A DNA stretch of 64,000 nt from Allobosea vaviloviae (GTDB taxonomy: Bacteria > Pseudomonadota > Alphaproteobacteria > Rhizobiales > Beijerinckiaceae), in the NCBI RefSeq assembly GCF_001298265.1, contig NZ_LGSZ01000078.1, forward strand, positions 106,444 through 170,443, read 5' to 3'. This document shows, one piece after another, positions 42,453 through 50,020 of this stretch (the stretch's first letter is position 1; each line of letters begins with the position of its first letter). A program made the position numbers and the translations under genes. A model generated the notes under the pieces. It saw nothing but the letters and a program-made list of their open reading frames with translations, searched no databases and was not told the origin of the DNA.

Positions 42453-44306
42453 TCAGTTGATCTTCACCATGGCGCCGTTGATGATCACCAGCGCGTCGCT
42501 GAGCACCTCCGTCTTGGCGACGCTCTTGATCGTAATCGTCGGCGAGGAGATCTCGATGCTCGCCGGCAGCATCTTGATGGTGCTCTCGCCGACCTTCAGG
42601 TTGATCTCGGTCAGGGCCTCGACGTCAAGCTTGCCCTGGTCGATCTTGAGCTTGTCGTTGCCCTGCTTCAGCGTGGTTTCGCGCGAATAGCCGCCGTCCT
42701 TGTATTCCGGCCCGATCTCGCGCGTTTCCTTGCTCTTGACCAGGATCTTGTGGTCCTTCTGGGCCTGCATGCTGAAGACCTCCTGGCCCTTGCGGTCCTC
42801 GAACTTGATCTCGTTATAGAGCTCGGAGAACCCCTTTCCATCGGTCGATTCCGATTTCAGGCCGGATTGGGTCTTGTTGTCGGGCAGCGCATAGGGCGGC
42901 TTGTGCTGGTCGTTGACCACCGTGCCGGTGACCAGCGGCAGGTCGGGATTGCCCTCGAGGAACTCGACCACGACCTCCTGGCCGATACGCGGGATGACCT
43001 GCCCGCCCCAGGCCTTGCCGGACCACATCTGCGCGACGCGCGTGCGGCAGGAGGTCGACTCGTCCTCGCGATCCCAGTGGAAGCGCAGATAGATGCGGCC
43101 GAACTCATCGACGTCGATGTCGCCTTCCTCGCCCTTGTTCTTGTCGCCGACGACCTTGGCGGTGTGGGGGCCATAGACGGTCGGGCGGGGGGTGGTGAGC
43201 GGGGCCCGGAAGCGTCGGTCGCTCTTCTGGAGTTCGTAGGAGCCGCTGTAGACGGAATCATTGGCGTTGCCGGAGCGGTAGCTCTGCCCGCTGAAGCCAT
43301 GGCTTGCCCTGACGACGAGATATTCGATGTTCTCCGAGTCGAGCTGGTGGGCCGACAGCGTCATCAGCGAGCCCGGATAGAGGCTGGGCGCGTCGCCGGC
43401 CGCGTGGCGGCGATCGTCCTGGGCCTGTGTGGCCTGCGCTCGGACGCGGGCGAAATGCTCGCCTTCGTCGCGCTTGATGTAGGTGCGAGGGTAATCGTAG
43501 GCCTCATAGGATTTCGCCTTGTCGAAGCCTTCCTCGGCCCGCGCCGTCAGGTCCGAGCCCGACTGCTGGAAGTCGTAATCCTTGAGGGCGAACTTGCCCG
43601 TCCGCAGCCGCCGCATCGTCGACCAGTGCGACATGTGCTCGATATGGCGCGGCATGCGGCTCGACAAGGGCATCAGCGGATAGCTCGTCCCGGCGCCGAG
43701 GAAGGTTGGCTGGGCAGCGGCCTTGACCTGGTCGTGCGATGAGCGGGAATCCGAGAGGATCAGCTTGTGGTCGTCCGCGCTGTGCTTGAAATAATAATAG
43801 ACGCCGTATTGCTCCATCAGCCGCAGGACGAAGTCGAGATCGGTCTCGCGATACTGCACGCAGTAGTCGATCGTCGCCAGGCTGTCGCTGGTTCGGTCTT
43901 CGAAGCTCGCCGTCTCCTCCTTGCCGAAGATCTGCTTGATGATGTCGACTGCGGTCTTGTTCTTGAATATCCGGCAATCGGCGCGCTGCGAGAGCAGCCA
44001 CAGCCAGGGCCGCAGCGTGAAGCGGTAGACATAGAGGTCTTTGTCCTTGCCGACCCATTGGGCGTCGACAAGGGTGCCGTTGAACACTCGCTCGCTGCCG
44101 TTCTTCAGGATCATCTTCACGGAGCATTTCTGGCTCATGATGCTCTGAAGGTCAGCATTTTCAGTCTTGCTGCTGGCTTCTATCTCATAGGTAAACAACT
44201 CGCTCAAAGCTTCATGAGCCTGAAACTGCATAAGTGAAAATTCATCTTGACCCAAAGGCGTCGTAAACGACGCAGTTCTTTGAGACTGTCGAAGATCAGC
44301 GGCCAT
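42453..44306 (-). CDS. tssI: T6SS spike protein VgrG (TssI)
   Basis: A 617-residue VgrG. The gp27-like region (FSLMQFQAHEALSELFTYEI, ADCRIFKNKTAVDIIKQIFG, YCVQYRETDLDFVLRLMEQY) is followed by the gp5/OB-fold and the WDRED, MWSGKAWGGQVIPRIGQEVV and LPLVTGTVVN motifs, then a short beta-helix of IKM/ISSP-type repeats ending in INGAMVKIN. The length lacks a C-terminal toxin, so this is a structural spike that must carry effectors non-covalently. The ATG at 44306 follows a GAGG site. The first 300 bases are noticeably AT-richer than the rest of the cluster. Confidence 0.94.
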   Translation of the reverse strand: MAADLRQSQRTASFTTPLGQDEFSLMQFQAHEALSELFTYEIEASSKTENADLQSIMSQKCSVKMILKNGSERVFNGTLVDAQWVGKDKDLYVYRFTLRPWLWLLSQRADCRIFKNKTAVDIIKQIFGKEETASFEDRTSDSLATIDYCVQYRETDLDFVLRLMEQYGVYYYFKHSADDHKLILSDSRSSHDQVKAAAQPTFLGAGTSYPLMPLSSRMPRHIEHMSHWSTMRRLRTGKFALKDYDFQQSGSDLTARAEEGFDKAKSYEAYDYPRTYIKRDEGEHFARVRAQATQAQDDRRHAAGDAPSLYPGSLMTLSAHQLDSENIEYLVVRASHGFSGQSYRSGNANDSVYSGSYELQKSDRRFRAPLTTPRPTVYGPHTAKVVGDKNKGEEGDIDVDEFGRIYLRFHWDREDESTSCRTRVAQMWSGKAWGGQVIPRIGQEVVVEFLEGNPDLPLVTGTVVNDQHKPPYALPDNKTQSGLKSESTDGKGFSELYNEIKFEDRKGQEVFSMQAQKDHKILVKSKETREIGPEYKDGGYSRETTLKQGNDKLKIDQGKLDVEALTEINLKVGESTIKMLPASIEISSPTITIKSVAKTEVLSDALVIINGAMVKIN

Positions 44307-44342
44307 CAACGAAACCTCACGGTTCTAGATGCTATTTTTATA

Positions 44343-44371
44343 TTGACGTAGCGGATGTTGCGAGTCATAGT
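44343..44371 (+). promoter_or_regulatory. Candidate sigma-70 promoter of the ompA-tssA operon
   Basis: TTGACG (44343-44348), a 17-bp spacer and CATAGT (44366-44371) lie 52 bp before the ompA-like ATG, in an AT-rich gap between divergent vgrG and the plus-strand T6SS genes. Confidence 0.5.
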
Positions 44372-44422
44372 TCGCGCATTCAATCTTCATCCGCCCGCGC
44401 GAAGTTAAAGAGGAGGGGGACC

Positions 44423-44974
44423 ATGCGCAAGCAGCCCGCTATGACAGCCATCGCCATCTTTTCCGCCGGTTTTTACGTGTTCCAGGCGTTGCCTGTGCAG
44501 GCGCAGACCTACAAGGCTGATGATATCGTCAAGCATTTCCAGCCGGCGACGCCGGCTCCGAGTGCGACGCGCGGCCTGTGCATCGGCACCGAGGCCGACT
44601 GCGACAAGGCCGGTCATGCCGTGAAGCCGGCGCCGGTGGCCGCTTTCGACCTGGTCGTGCGCTTCAAATACAATTCCGACGTGCTGGAGCCCGATGCGAA
44701 GATCAATCTCGACGAGTTCGCCAAGGCGCTGAAGACCCCGCAGCTCGCAAAGAGCAGCTTCCTGGTCGAGGGGCATACCGATGCAGCCGGCAGGCCCGGC
44801 TACAATCTCGATCTCTCCGAACGACGGGCCCAGGCGGTGGTGCGCTATCTGAGCGAGCGCGGCGTCGATACCGCCAAGCTCGCCGCACGCGGCTATGGCC
44901 AGAGCAAGCCGGTCGTCGCCGACCCGTTCTCGGGCGACAACCGCCGCGTCGAGACGCGTCTTAAGAGCGAATGA
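44423..44974 (+). CDS. T6SS-linked OmpA-family protein
   Basis: A 183-residue exported protein. The signal peptide (AMTAIAIFSAGFYVFQALPV, cut near AQA) has no lipobox Cys, so it is not a TssJ-type lipoprotein. The C-terminal 110 residues are an OmpA peptidoglycan-binding domain (VVRFKYNSDVLEPDAKINLD, SSFLVEGHTDAAGRPGYNLD, RGYGQSKPVV, NRRVETRLKSE). GAGGGGG precedes the ATG. It lies 58 bp upstream of tssA and probably leads the plus-strand operon, where it could help anchor the apparatus to the wall. Confidence 0.85.
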   Translation: MRKQPAMTAIAIFSAGFYVFQALPVQAQTYKADDIVKHFQPATPAPSATRGLCIGTEADCDKAGHAVKPAPVAAFDLVVRFKYNSDVLEPDAKINLDEFAKALKTPQLAKSSFLVEGHTDAAGRPGYNLDLSERRAQAVVRYLSERGVDTAKLAARGYGQSKPVVADPFSGDNRRVETRLKSE

Positions 44975-45032
44975 GCGACGACGCGCTTCGGAGGCGGGGC
45001 GCCCCGTCGATGAGGCGCGACATGCGTGACCG

Positions 45033-46484
45033 GTGAGTGCTATGGCAGCCTTGAACTTCGCTGAATTTGCGAGCGCGATATCCGACGACGATCCTTGCGG
45101 GCCGGATCTCGAGGACGATACCGACTTCATGAACACGATGGCGCGGCTCGAAGTCGCGCTCCCGACGCAGTATTTCCGACGCGACGACGATGGCCGGCAA
45201 GTGGCGTTCGATCGCAGCGGTATCGAGTTCCCGGCTGCCTTCGCCGACATCGCCAAGCTGCTCAAGCGCTCGCGGGACCTGCGGGTCTTCGTGCTGGCCG
45301 GCAAGCTGTCGATTCTCAACCGCGACGTGTCGGCTTTCGCCGCTTGCCTAACGGCCATGGCCACCCTCCTGTCCGAGCATTGGGAGGAGGTGCATCCGCG
45401 CGCCATGGACGGCGATTTCATCATGCGCGAGGTCGCGCTGCAAAGCCTCGACGAATTGCCGACCGTGGTGCTCCCGCTGCAGCACGCGCCGCTGTTCGTG
45501 AGCCGGCGCATCGGGCCGTTCGCCTTCCGCAGCCAGCTCGTCGCCACGGGCGAGACGCGGCTGGTGGAGGGCGAGCAGCATCCCGACCAGGGCGCAATCC
45601 AGGCCGCGCTCGGCGATGCGGATATCGACGACCTGACGGCGACGCTCGGCCGTGCCCGCGCGATCAGCGAGGCACTCGGGGCGATCCGCGCGATTTGGCT
45701 CGAGAAGGTCGGGGCCGATCATGCGCTCAGCTTTCCGCGCCTCTCGGCGCTGGTGGATCAGATCGTCGCCTTCGTCGACGCGGCGGTCGCGCGGCGCGTA
45801 CCCGGCCATGAGGCGGTTCCGGGGGCTGTGATCGCACCCGGAACCGCCGCTCCGGCTGGCGCCATCAGCTATGCGCCAGGGGCCTGCAACAGCATCCTTC
45901 AAGTGAAGGATACGCTCGCCTCCTGCCTCGGCTATTTTCGCCGCATGGAACCTTCCAGCCCGGCGGTCCTCCTGATCGGCCAGGCACAGCAACTGATCGG
46001 CAAGTCCTTGATCGAGGTCATTCAGATCATGTTCCCGGAACATCTGGAGAGAGCGGTCCTCGAGATCGGCGATCGTCCGCGGTTCCGGCTGCCGCTGGAG
46101 CGTCTGAGCGTGTCGGACGGGTCCTACGGGGAGGACAGCTCGTATGAGGAGGAGACCTCCGACGAGGAGACGTCCTATGACGAGCCGTCCGATGAGATCG
46201 ACGCCGACCTGAATGGAGACGCATCCGATGAGGATGGCTCCGGGGAAGAGGCTGCCGAGCCGCAACGGGTCGCTGCACCCGAGAAGCCTGTCCTGAAGAT
46301 CGAGAGCCGCGCCGCCGCGGTCGCGGGGATGAGGGCGGTATCAGCGTTCTACCGCCAGATCGAGCCGTCGCATCCGACGCCGCTGCTGATGGACAAGGCC
46401 TGCGCGCTTGCGCAACATGATTTCATGGCGCTCCTGGGCAATATCCTGCCCGATGTGGCGCAGATGCCCGACACCGACAGCTAG
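45033..46484 (+). CDS. tssA: T6SS TssA-type baseplate/sheath cap protein with duplicated C-terminal motif
   Basis: A 483-residue protein. The N-terminal ImpA domain is clear (SDDDPCGPDLEDDTDFMNTM, AKLLKRSRDLRVFVLAGKLS, LLSEHWEEVHPRAMDGD). After a linker, YFRRMEPSSPAVLLIGQAQQ with IEVIQIMFPE is the usual TssA C-terminal helical signature. It is followed by about 60 residues almost entirely Asp, Glu and Ser, and then a second, similar motif, FYRQIEPSHPTPLLMDKACA, ending in LLGNILPD. The duplication and the acidic spacer are not usual for the family. TssA primes sheath polymerisation. The start could be ATG 45033 or the Met at 45042. Confidence 0.9.
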   Translation: MSAMAALNFAEFASAISDDDPCGPDLEDDTDFMNTMARLEVALPTQYFRRDDDGRQVAFDRSGIEFPAAFADIAKLLKRSRDLRVFVLAGKLSILNRDVSAFAACLTAMATLLSEHWEEVHPRAMDGDFIMREVALQSLDELPTVVLPLQHAPLFVSRRIGPFAFRSQLVATGETRLVEGEQHPDQGAIQAALGDADIDDLTATLGRARAISEALGAIRAIWLEKVGADHALSFPRLSALVDQIVAFVDAAVARRVPGHEAVPGAVIAPGTAAPAGAISYAPGACNSILQVKDTLASCLGYFRRMEPSSPAVLLIGQAQQLIGKSLIEVIQIMFPEHLERAVLEIGDRPRFRLPLERLSVSDGSYGEDSSYEEETSDEETSYDEPSDEIDADLNGDASDEDGSGEEAAEPQRVAAPEKPVLKIESRAAAVAGMRAVSAFYRQIEPSHPTPLLMDKACALAQHDFMALLGNILPDVAQMPDTDS

Positions 46485-46605
46485 GGCAATTTTTGTATTC
46501 CGATTGAACCGGGTCACAGGTTGGCGCGACTATATCGGTAGAGACCAGGAACGATTAGGATGTCACGTTACGTCGCGTGACGCATTGTGCAGAGGGGCTG
46601 ACATC

Positions 46606-47139
46606 ATGGCCGGGGATTCAGGGCAGAAGTTCATCCGCCGCAACAGGCCGCCGCGGGTCCACATCACCTACGAGGATCCGTACAACGCAGAGCAGAAGGT
46701 CGAGCTGCCCTTCGTCATGGGCGTCATGGCCGACCTCTCGGGCAATGCCGCGGGTGTCGAGAAGGCCGAGATCTCCCAGCGCAAGTTCCTCGACTTCGAC
46801 ATGGACAATTTCGACCAGCGCATGGCCGCGATCAACCCCGGCGTCGCCTTCAACGTCCCCAACAAGCTGGGCGACGGTGGCGACAAGCTCTCGGTGGCGC
46901 TGAAGTTCTCGAAGTTCGACGATTTCAACCCGGCTGCGGTGGCCCGCCAGATCCCGGCGATGGCCAAGCTGCTGGAGGCGCGCGAACAGCTCGCCAACCT
47001 CGTCCGCTTCATGGACGGCAAGATGGCGGCGAGCGACCAGATCAAGGCGCTCCTGGCCGATCCCCAGCTCATGGCGGCACTCAAGGACAAGCTTGGCGAC
47101 AAGCCGTCCGACAGCGCTCCCGCCGAAGACACCAAGTAA
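46606..47139 (+). CDS. tssB: T6SS sheath small subunit TssB
   Basis: A 177-residue contractile sheath protein. Conserved segments are FIRRNRPPRVHITYEDPYNA, VELPFVMGVMADLSG, RKFLDFDMDNFDQRMAAINP and FDDFNPAAVARQIPAMAKLL. ATG 46606 gives the canonical N-terminus. A 121-bp gap after tssA may hold a second promoter; I see only weak matches there. tssC follows after 15 bp. Confidence 0.95.
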   Translation: MAGDSGQKFIRRNRPPRVHITYEDPYNAEQKVELPFVMGVMADLSGNAAGVEKAEISQRKFLDFDMDNFDQRMAAINPGVAFNVPNKLGDGGDKLSVALKFSKFDDFNPAAVARQIPAMAKLLEAREQLANLVRFMDGKMAASDQIKALLADPQLMAALKDKLGDKPSDSAPAEDTK

Positions 47140-47154
47140 GCAAGCGAGGCGGCA

Positions 47155-48660
47155 ATGGCAGCGGAAGCACAAACCCAGCAGCCCGGCGGGGCAGTCGCCG
47201 AGACCCGTGATCTCGACGAGTTCGCAGCAGTCCTCAAGGGCTCCTTCAAGCCCAAGACGGAGCGGGCCGCGACCGAGGTCGAGGCCGGCATCGCGACCCT
47301 GGTCAACCAGGCGCTCGCCGACTCGACGCTCATCAAGAACGACGTGCTCGACACGATCGAGGAGATGATCGCAAGGCTCGACGCGAAGTTGACCGAGCAG
47401 ATGAACGAGGTGCTGCACGCCCCGGCGTTCCAGCAGATCGAGAGCGCCTGGCGCGGGCTGAACTACCTGGTCTTCAACTCTGAGACCGACGCGCAGCTCA
47501 AGATCAAGGTGATGAATGTCTCGAAGAACGAGCTTTATCGCAACCTCAAGACCTATCCCGGCGCGCGCTGGGACCAGAGCCCGCTGTTCAAGCAGGTCTA
47601 TGAGCAGGAGTTCGGTCAGCTCGGCGGCCAGCCCTTCGGCTGCCTGATCGGCGACTACCACTTCAGCCATGTCGCGACGGATGTGCAGCTGCTGCGCGAT
47701 CTCTCCAAGGTCGCCGCCGCCGCCCACGCTCCCTTCTTCGCCGGCGCCGAGCCGACGCTGATGAGCATGGACTCCTGGACGGAGCTGTCCAACCCGCGCG
47801 ATCTCAGCAAGGTGTTCGACACGCCCGACTACGCGGCCTGGAAGGGCCTGCGCGACGCAGCCGACTCCCGCTATGTCGGCCTGTGCCTGCCGCGGGTGCT
47901 GTCGCGGGTTCCCTACGGCGCCAAGTCGGAGCCGGTCGAGGAGTTCGCCTTCGAGGAGGATACCGACGGGCACAAGGGCGAGAACTACGCCTGGATGAAC
48001 GCGGCCTATGCGATGGCCGTGAACATCAACCGCGCCTACAAGGAGTATGGCTGGTGCACCCGCATCCGCGGCGTGCAGTCCGGCGGCGAGGTTCTCAACC
48101 TGCCGACCCATACCTTCCCGACGGATGACGGCGGCGTCGACCTGAAATGCCCGACCGAGATCGCGATCAGCGACCGGCGCGAGGCGGAACTGGCCAAGGC
48201 GGGCCTGATCCCGCTGATCCACCGCAAGAACACCGACAAGGCCGCCTTCATCGGCGCCCAGTCGCTCTACAAGCCCAAGGCGTTCTCGGGCCCCGACGGG
48301 GTGGCGGCGACGGCTTCGGACAATCTGTCTTCGCGCCTGCCCTACATGTTCGCGGTGTCGCGTTTTGCGCACTACCTGAAGTGCATGGTGCGCGACAAGG
48401 TCGGTTCCTACAAGGAAAAGGAGCCGCTGCGGCGCTGGCTGCAGGAGTGGATCACCGACTATGTCGATGGTGACCCGGTCAATTCCAGCGAGGATACGAA
48501 GGCCCGGCGCCCGCTTTCCGATGCGCGCATCGACGTCTTCGAGGACGAGGAGAACCCTGGCTACTACTCGGCCAAGTTCTATCTCCGGCCGCACTTCCAG
48601 CTCGAGGGCATGGATATCGGTCTGAGCCTGGTCTCACGCCTGCCAGCTCCCAAGACGTGA
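47155..48660 (+). CDS. tssC: T6SS sheath large subunit TssC
   Basis: A 501-residue sheath protein that pairs with TssB around the Hcp tube. Family landmarks include NEVLHAPAFQQIESAWRGLN, FSHVATDVQLLRDLSKVAAA, LCLPRVLSRVPYG, NAAYAMAVNINRAYKEYGW, LPTHTFPTDDGGVDLKCPTE and the conserved C-terminus YYSAKFYLRPHFQLEGMDIG. The length is normal. It is 15 bp from tssB. A modest hairpin (CGTCAC/GTGACG, 48662-48684) lies right after the stop, before hcp. Confidence 0.96.
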   Translation: MAAEAQTQQPGGAVAETRDLDEFAAVLKGSFKPKTERAATEVEAGIATLVNQALADSTLIKNDVLDTIEEMIARLDAKLTEQMNEVLHAPAFQQIESAWRGLNYLVFNSETDAQLKIKVMNVSKNELYRNLKTYPGARWDQSPLFKQVYEQEFGQLGGQPFGCLIGDYHFSHVATDVQLLRDLSKVAAAAHAPFFAGAEPTLMSMDSWTELSNPRDLSKVFDTPDYAAWKGLRDAADSRYVGLCLPRVLSRVPYGAKSEPVEEFAFEEDTDGHKGENYAWMNAAYAMAVNINRAYKEYGWCTRIRGVQSGGEVLNLPTHTFPTDDGGVDLKCPTEIAISDRREAELAKAGLIPLIHRKNTDKAAFIGAQSLYKPKAFSGPDGVAATASDNLSSRLPYMFAVSRFAHYLKCMVRDKVGSYKEKEPLRRWLQEWITDYVDGDPVNSSEDTKARRPLSDARIDVFEDEENPGYYSAKFYLRPHFQLEGMDIGLSLVSRLPAPKT

Positions 48661-48803
48661 TCGTCACCTGACCAGCATGTGACGTTGCCAAGTAAGACTT
48701 CGGCGCTTCGGTCGATCGAGACCGGGCGCGCAGGAGAACTGCGTCCAGTATTCGGGTTCTACCAACCAAATCCTCCCATCAAACTCAACCGTTGGAGATT
48801 GTC

Positions 48804-49286
48804 ATGGCTACCGACTTCCTGCTCGAGATCGAAGGCATCAAGGGCGAAAGCAAAGACGACAAGCACAAGGATACGATCGAGGTCGACTCGTTTTCCTGGG
48901 GTGTCAGCAACGCCGGCTCGCATGCCGCCGGTCATGGTGGCGGCGCCGGCAAGGCGAGCTTCCAGGACATCCACTTCACCTGCAGCGTCGGCAAGGCCTC
49001 GGCCAACCTGGCCATGTCCTGCGCCAGCGGCAAGCACATCAAGAAGGCCGTGCTCTTCGTCCGCAAGCAGGGCGAGACCCAGCAGGACTACTATGTGGTC
49101 ACGCTCGAGGATCTGCTGGTGTCGAGCTACCAGTCCGGCGACGCCGCCGGCGGCTCGAGCGTCCCGACGGACCAGTTCTCGCTGAACTACGCCAAGATCA
49201 AATACGAGTACAAGCCGCAGAAGGCCGACGGCTCGCTCGATGCGCCGGTCACCATGACCTGGGACATCAAGGCCAACAAGAAGTAG
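48804..49286 (+). CDS. hcp: T6SS tube protein Hcp (TssD)
   Basis: A 160-residue protein that forms the stacked hexameric inner tube and is itself secreted. The start MATDFLLEIEGIKGESKDDK has GGAG seven bases upstream. FSWGVSN, ASFQDIHFTCSVGKASANL, SCASGKHIKKAVLFVRKQG and YYVVTLEDLLVSSY are typical. It sits between tssC and tssE with gaps of 143 and 180 bp, more space than elsewhere in the operon, and a hairpin follows it; extra expression of this abundant subunit is therefore likely. Confidence 0.96.
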   Translation: MATDFLLEIEGIKGESKDDKHKDTIEVDSFSWGVSNAGSHAAGHGGGAGKASFQDIHFTCSVGKASANLAMSCASGKHIKKAVLFVRKQGETQQDYYVVTLEDLLVSSYQSGDAAGGSSVPTDQFSLNYAKIKYEYKPQKADGSLDAPVTMTWDIKANKK

Positions 49287-49294
49287 GCTTCAAG

Positions 49295-49335
49295 GCGGGC
49301 CGGCCTCGCGAATGCGGTGCCGGCCCGCTGTTCTT
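49295..49335 (+). terminator. Hairpin after hcp, partial terminator
   Basis: A perfect 10-bp inverted repeat, GCGGGCCGGC (49295-49304) and its complement (49319-49328), is followed by TGTTCTT. It starts nine bases after the hcp stop and could end most transcripts there, leaving readthrough for tssE and later genes. Confidence 0.6.
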
Positions 49336-49432
49336 CACGGTGGCCGTTGCGGAGAAGCGCCGCGACGGCCATCGTGCTTGCCTGGGACACCGCCACGAGC
49401 GGGCCCGTGACCGAGATGCGACCCGAGGCGCC

Positions 49433-49470
49433 ATGAACGGCCCGAAGCCATGAACGGCTTGATGTCATGA
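49433..49470 (+). other. Two coupled mini-ORFs leading into tssE
   Basis: ATGAACGG occurs three times at a 17-bp period (49433, 49450, 49467). The first encodes MNGPKP and stops at 49453 inside the second ATG (ATGA); the second encodes MNGLMS and stops at 49470 inside the third ATG, which is the tssE start. GAGG (49425-49428) precedes the first. The layout would pass ribosomes by reinitiation into tssE. Confidence 0.5.
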
Positions 49471-50015
49471 ACGGCCCGATCTCCAGGAAGCGGCTGCGGC
49501 CGCCTTTGATGTTTGCGTTCCGCGAGGCGCATCTCGAAAAGGATGCGAAGGTCTCGCTCGATCTGCGCGATGCCGGAGGCGAGCGCGTCATCGCCAACCG
49601 CCGCGCGGCGCCGCGCGCCGCCATCACCGAGCCCAAGCTTCGCCGCGAGATCGCGATCGACCTCGAGGCGCTGGTGAACACGATCAACCTCGGCTCGTCG
49701 CTCGACCTGTCCGGCCTCGATCAGGTCCGGAAGTCGATCCTGAACCACGGCTTCCCGGACCTGACGCGGCTTTCGATCGACGAGCATCGCGTCGATCTCA
49801 TCCGAGAGGACATGGCTGCGGTGCTGCTGGCCTACGAGCCGCGCCTGATCAAAGAGTCCATTGCCGTCGAGCGTGACGACGGGCTCGATGCGGCCGAGCT
49901 CAAGGTGCGCTTCCTCGTCAAGGCGGACCTCAATTGCGAGCCGCTCAACGTGCCCGTGCAGTTCGTCGCCGATCTCGAACTCGACACCGGCAAAATGGCG
50001 ATCAGGAGCCGATAG
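49467..50015 (+). CDS. tssE: T6SS baseplate protein TssE (gp25-like)
   Basis: A 182-residue baseplate wedge protein of the phage gp25 family. The gp25 core includes LRREIAIDLEALVNTINLGS, LDQVRKSILNHGFPDLTRLS, VDLIREDMAAVLLAYEPRLI and FLVKADLNCEPLNVPVQFVA. The residues before about 60 are basic and less conserved. ATG 49467 is the third of three tandem ATGAACGG repeats. tssF starts five bases after the stop. Confidence 0.93.
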   Translation: MNGPISRKRLRPPLMFAFREAHLEKDAKVSLDLRDAGGERVIANRRAAPRAAITEPKLRREIAIDLEALVNTINLGSSLDLSGLDQVRKSILNHGFPDLTRLSIDEHRVDLIREDMAAVLLAYEPRLIKESIAVERDDGLDAAELKVRFLVKADLNCEPLNVPVQFVADLELDTGKMAIRSR

Positions 50016-50020
50016 GGGCG

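Noticed and set aside
44423..44974. Possible TssJ lipoprotein
   Set aside because: The signal peptide has no lipobox Cys and the body is an OmpA domain, so it is not TssJ.
46500..46540. Sigma-54-like or sigma-70 promoter before tssB
   Set aside because: TTGGCGCG lacks the matching -12 GC element, and TTGAAC has no good -10 at acceptable spacing.
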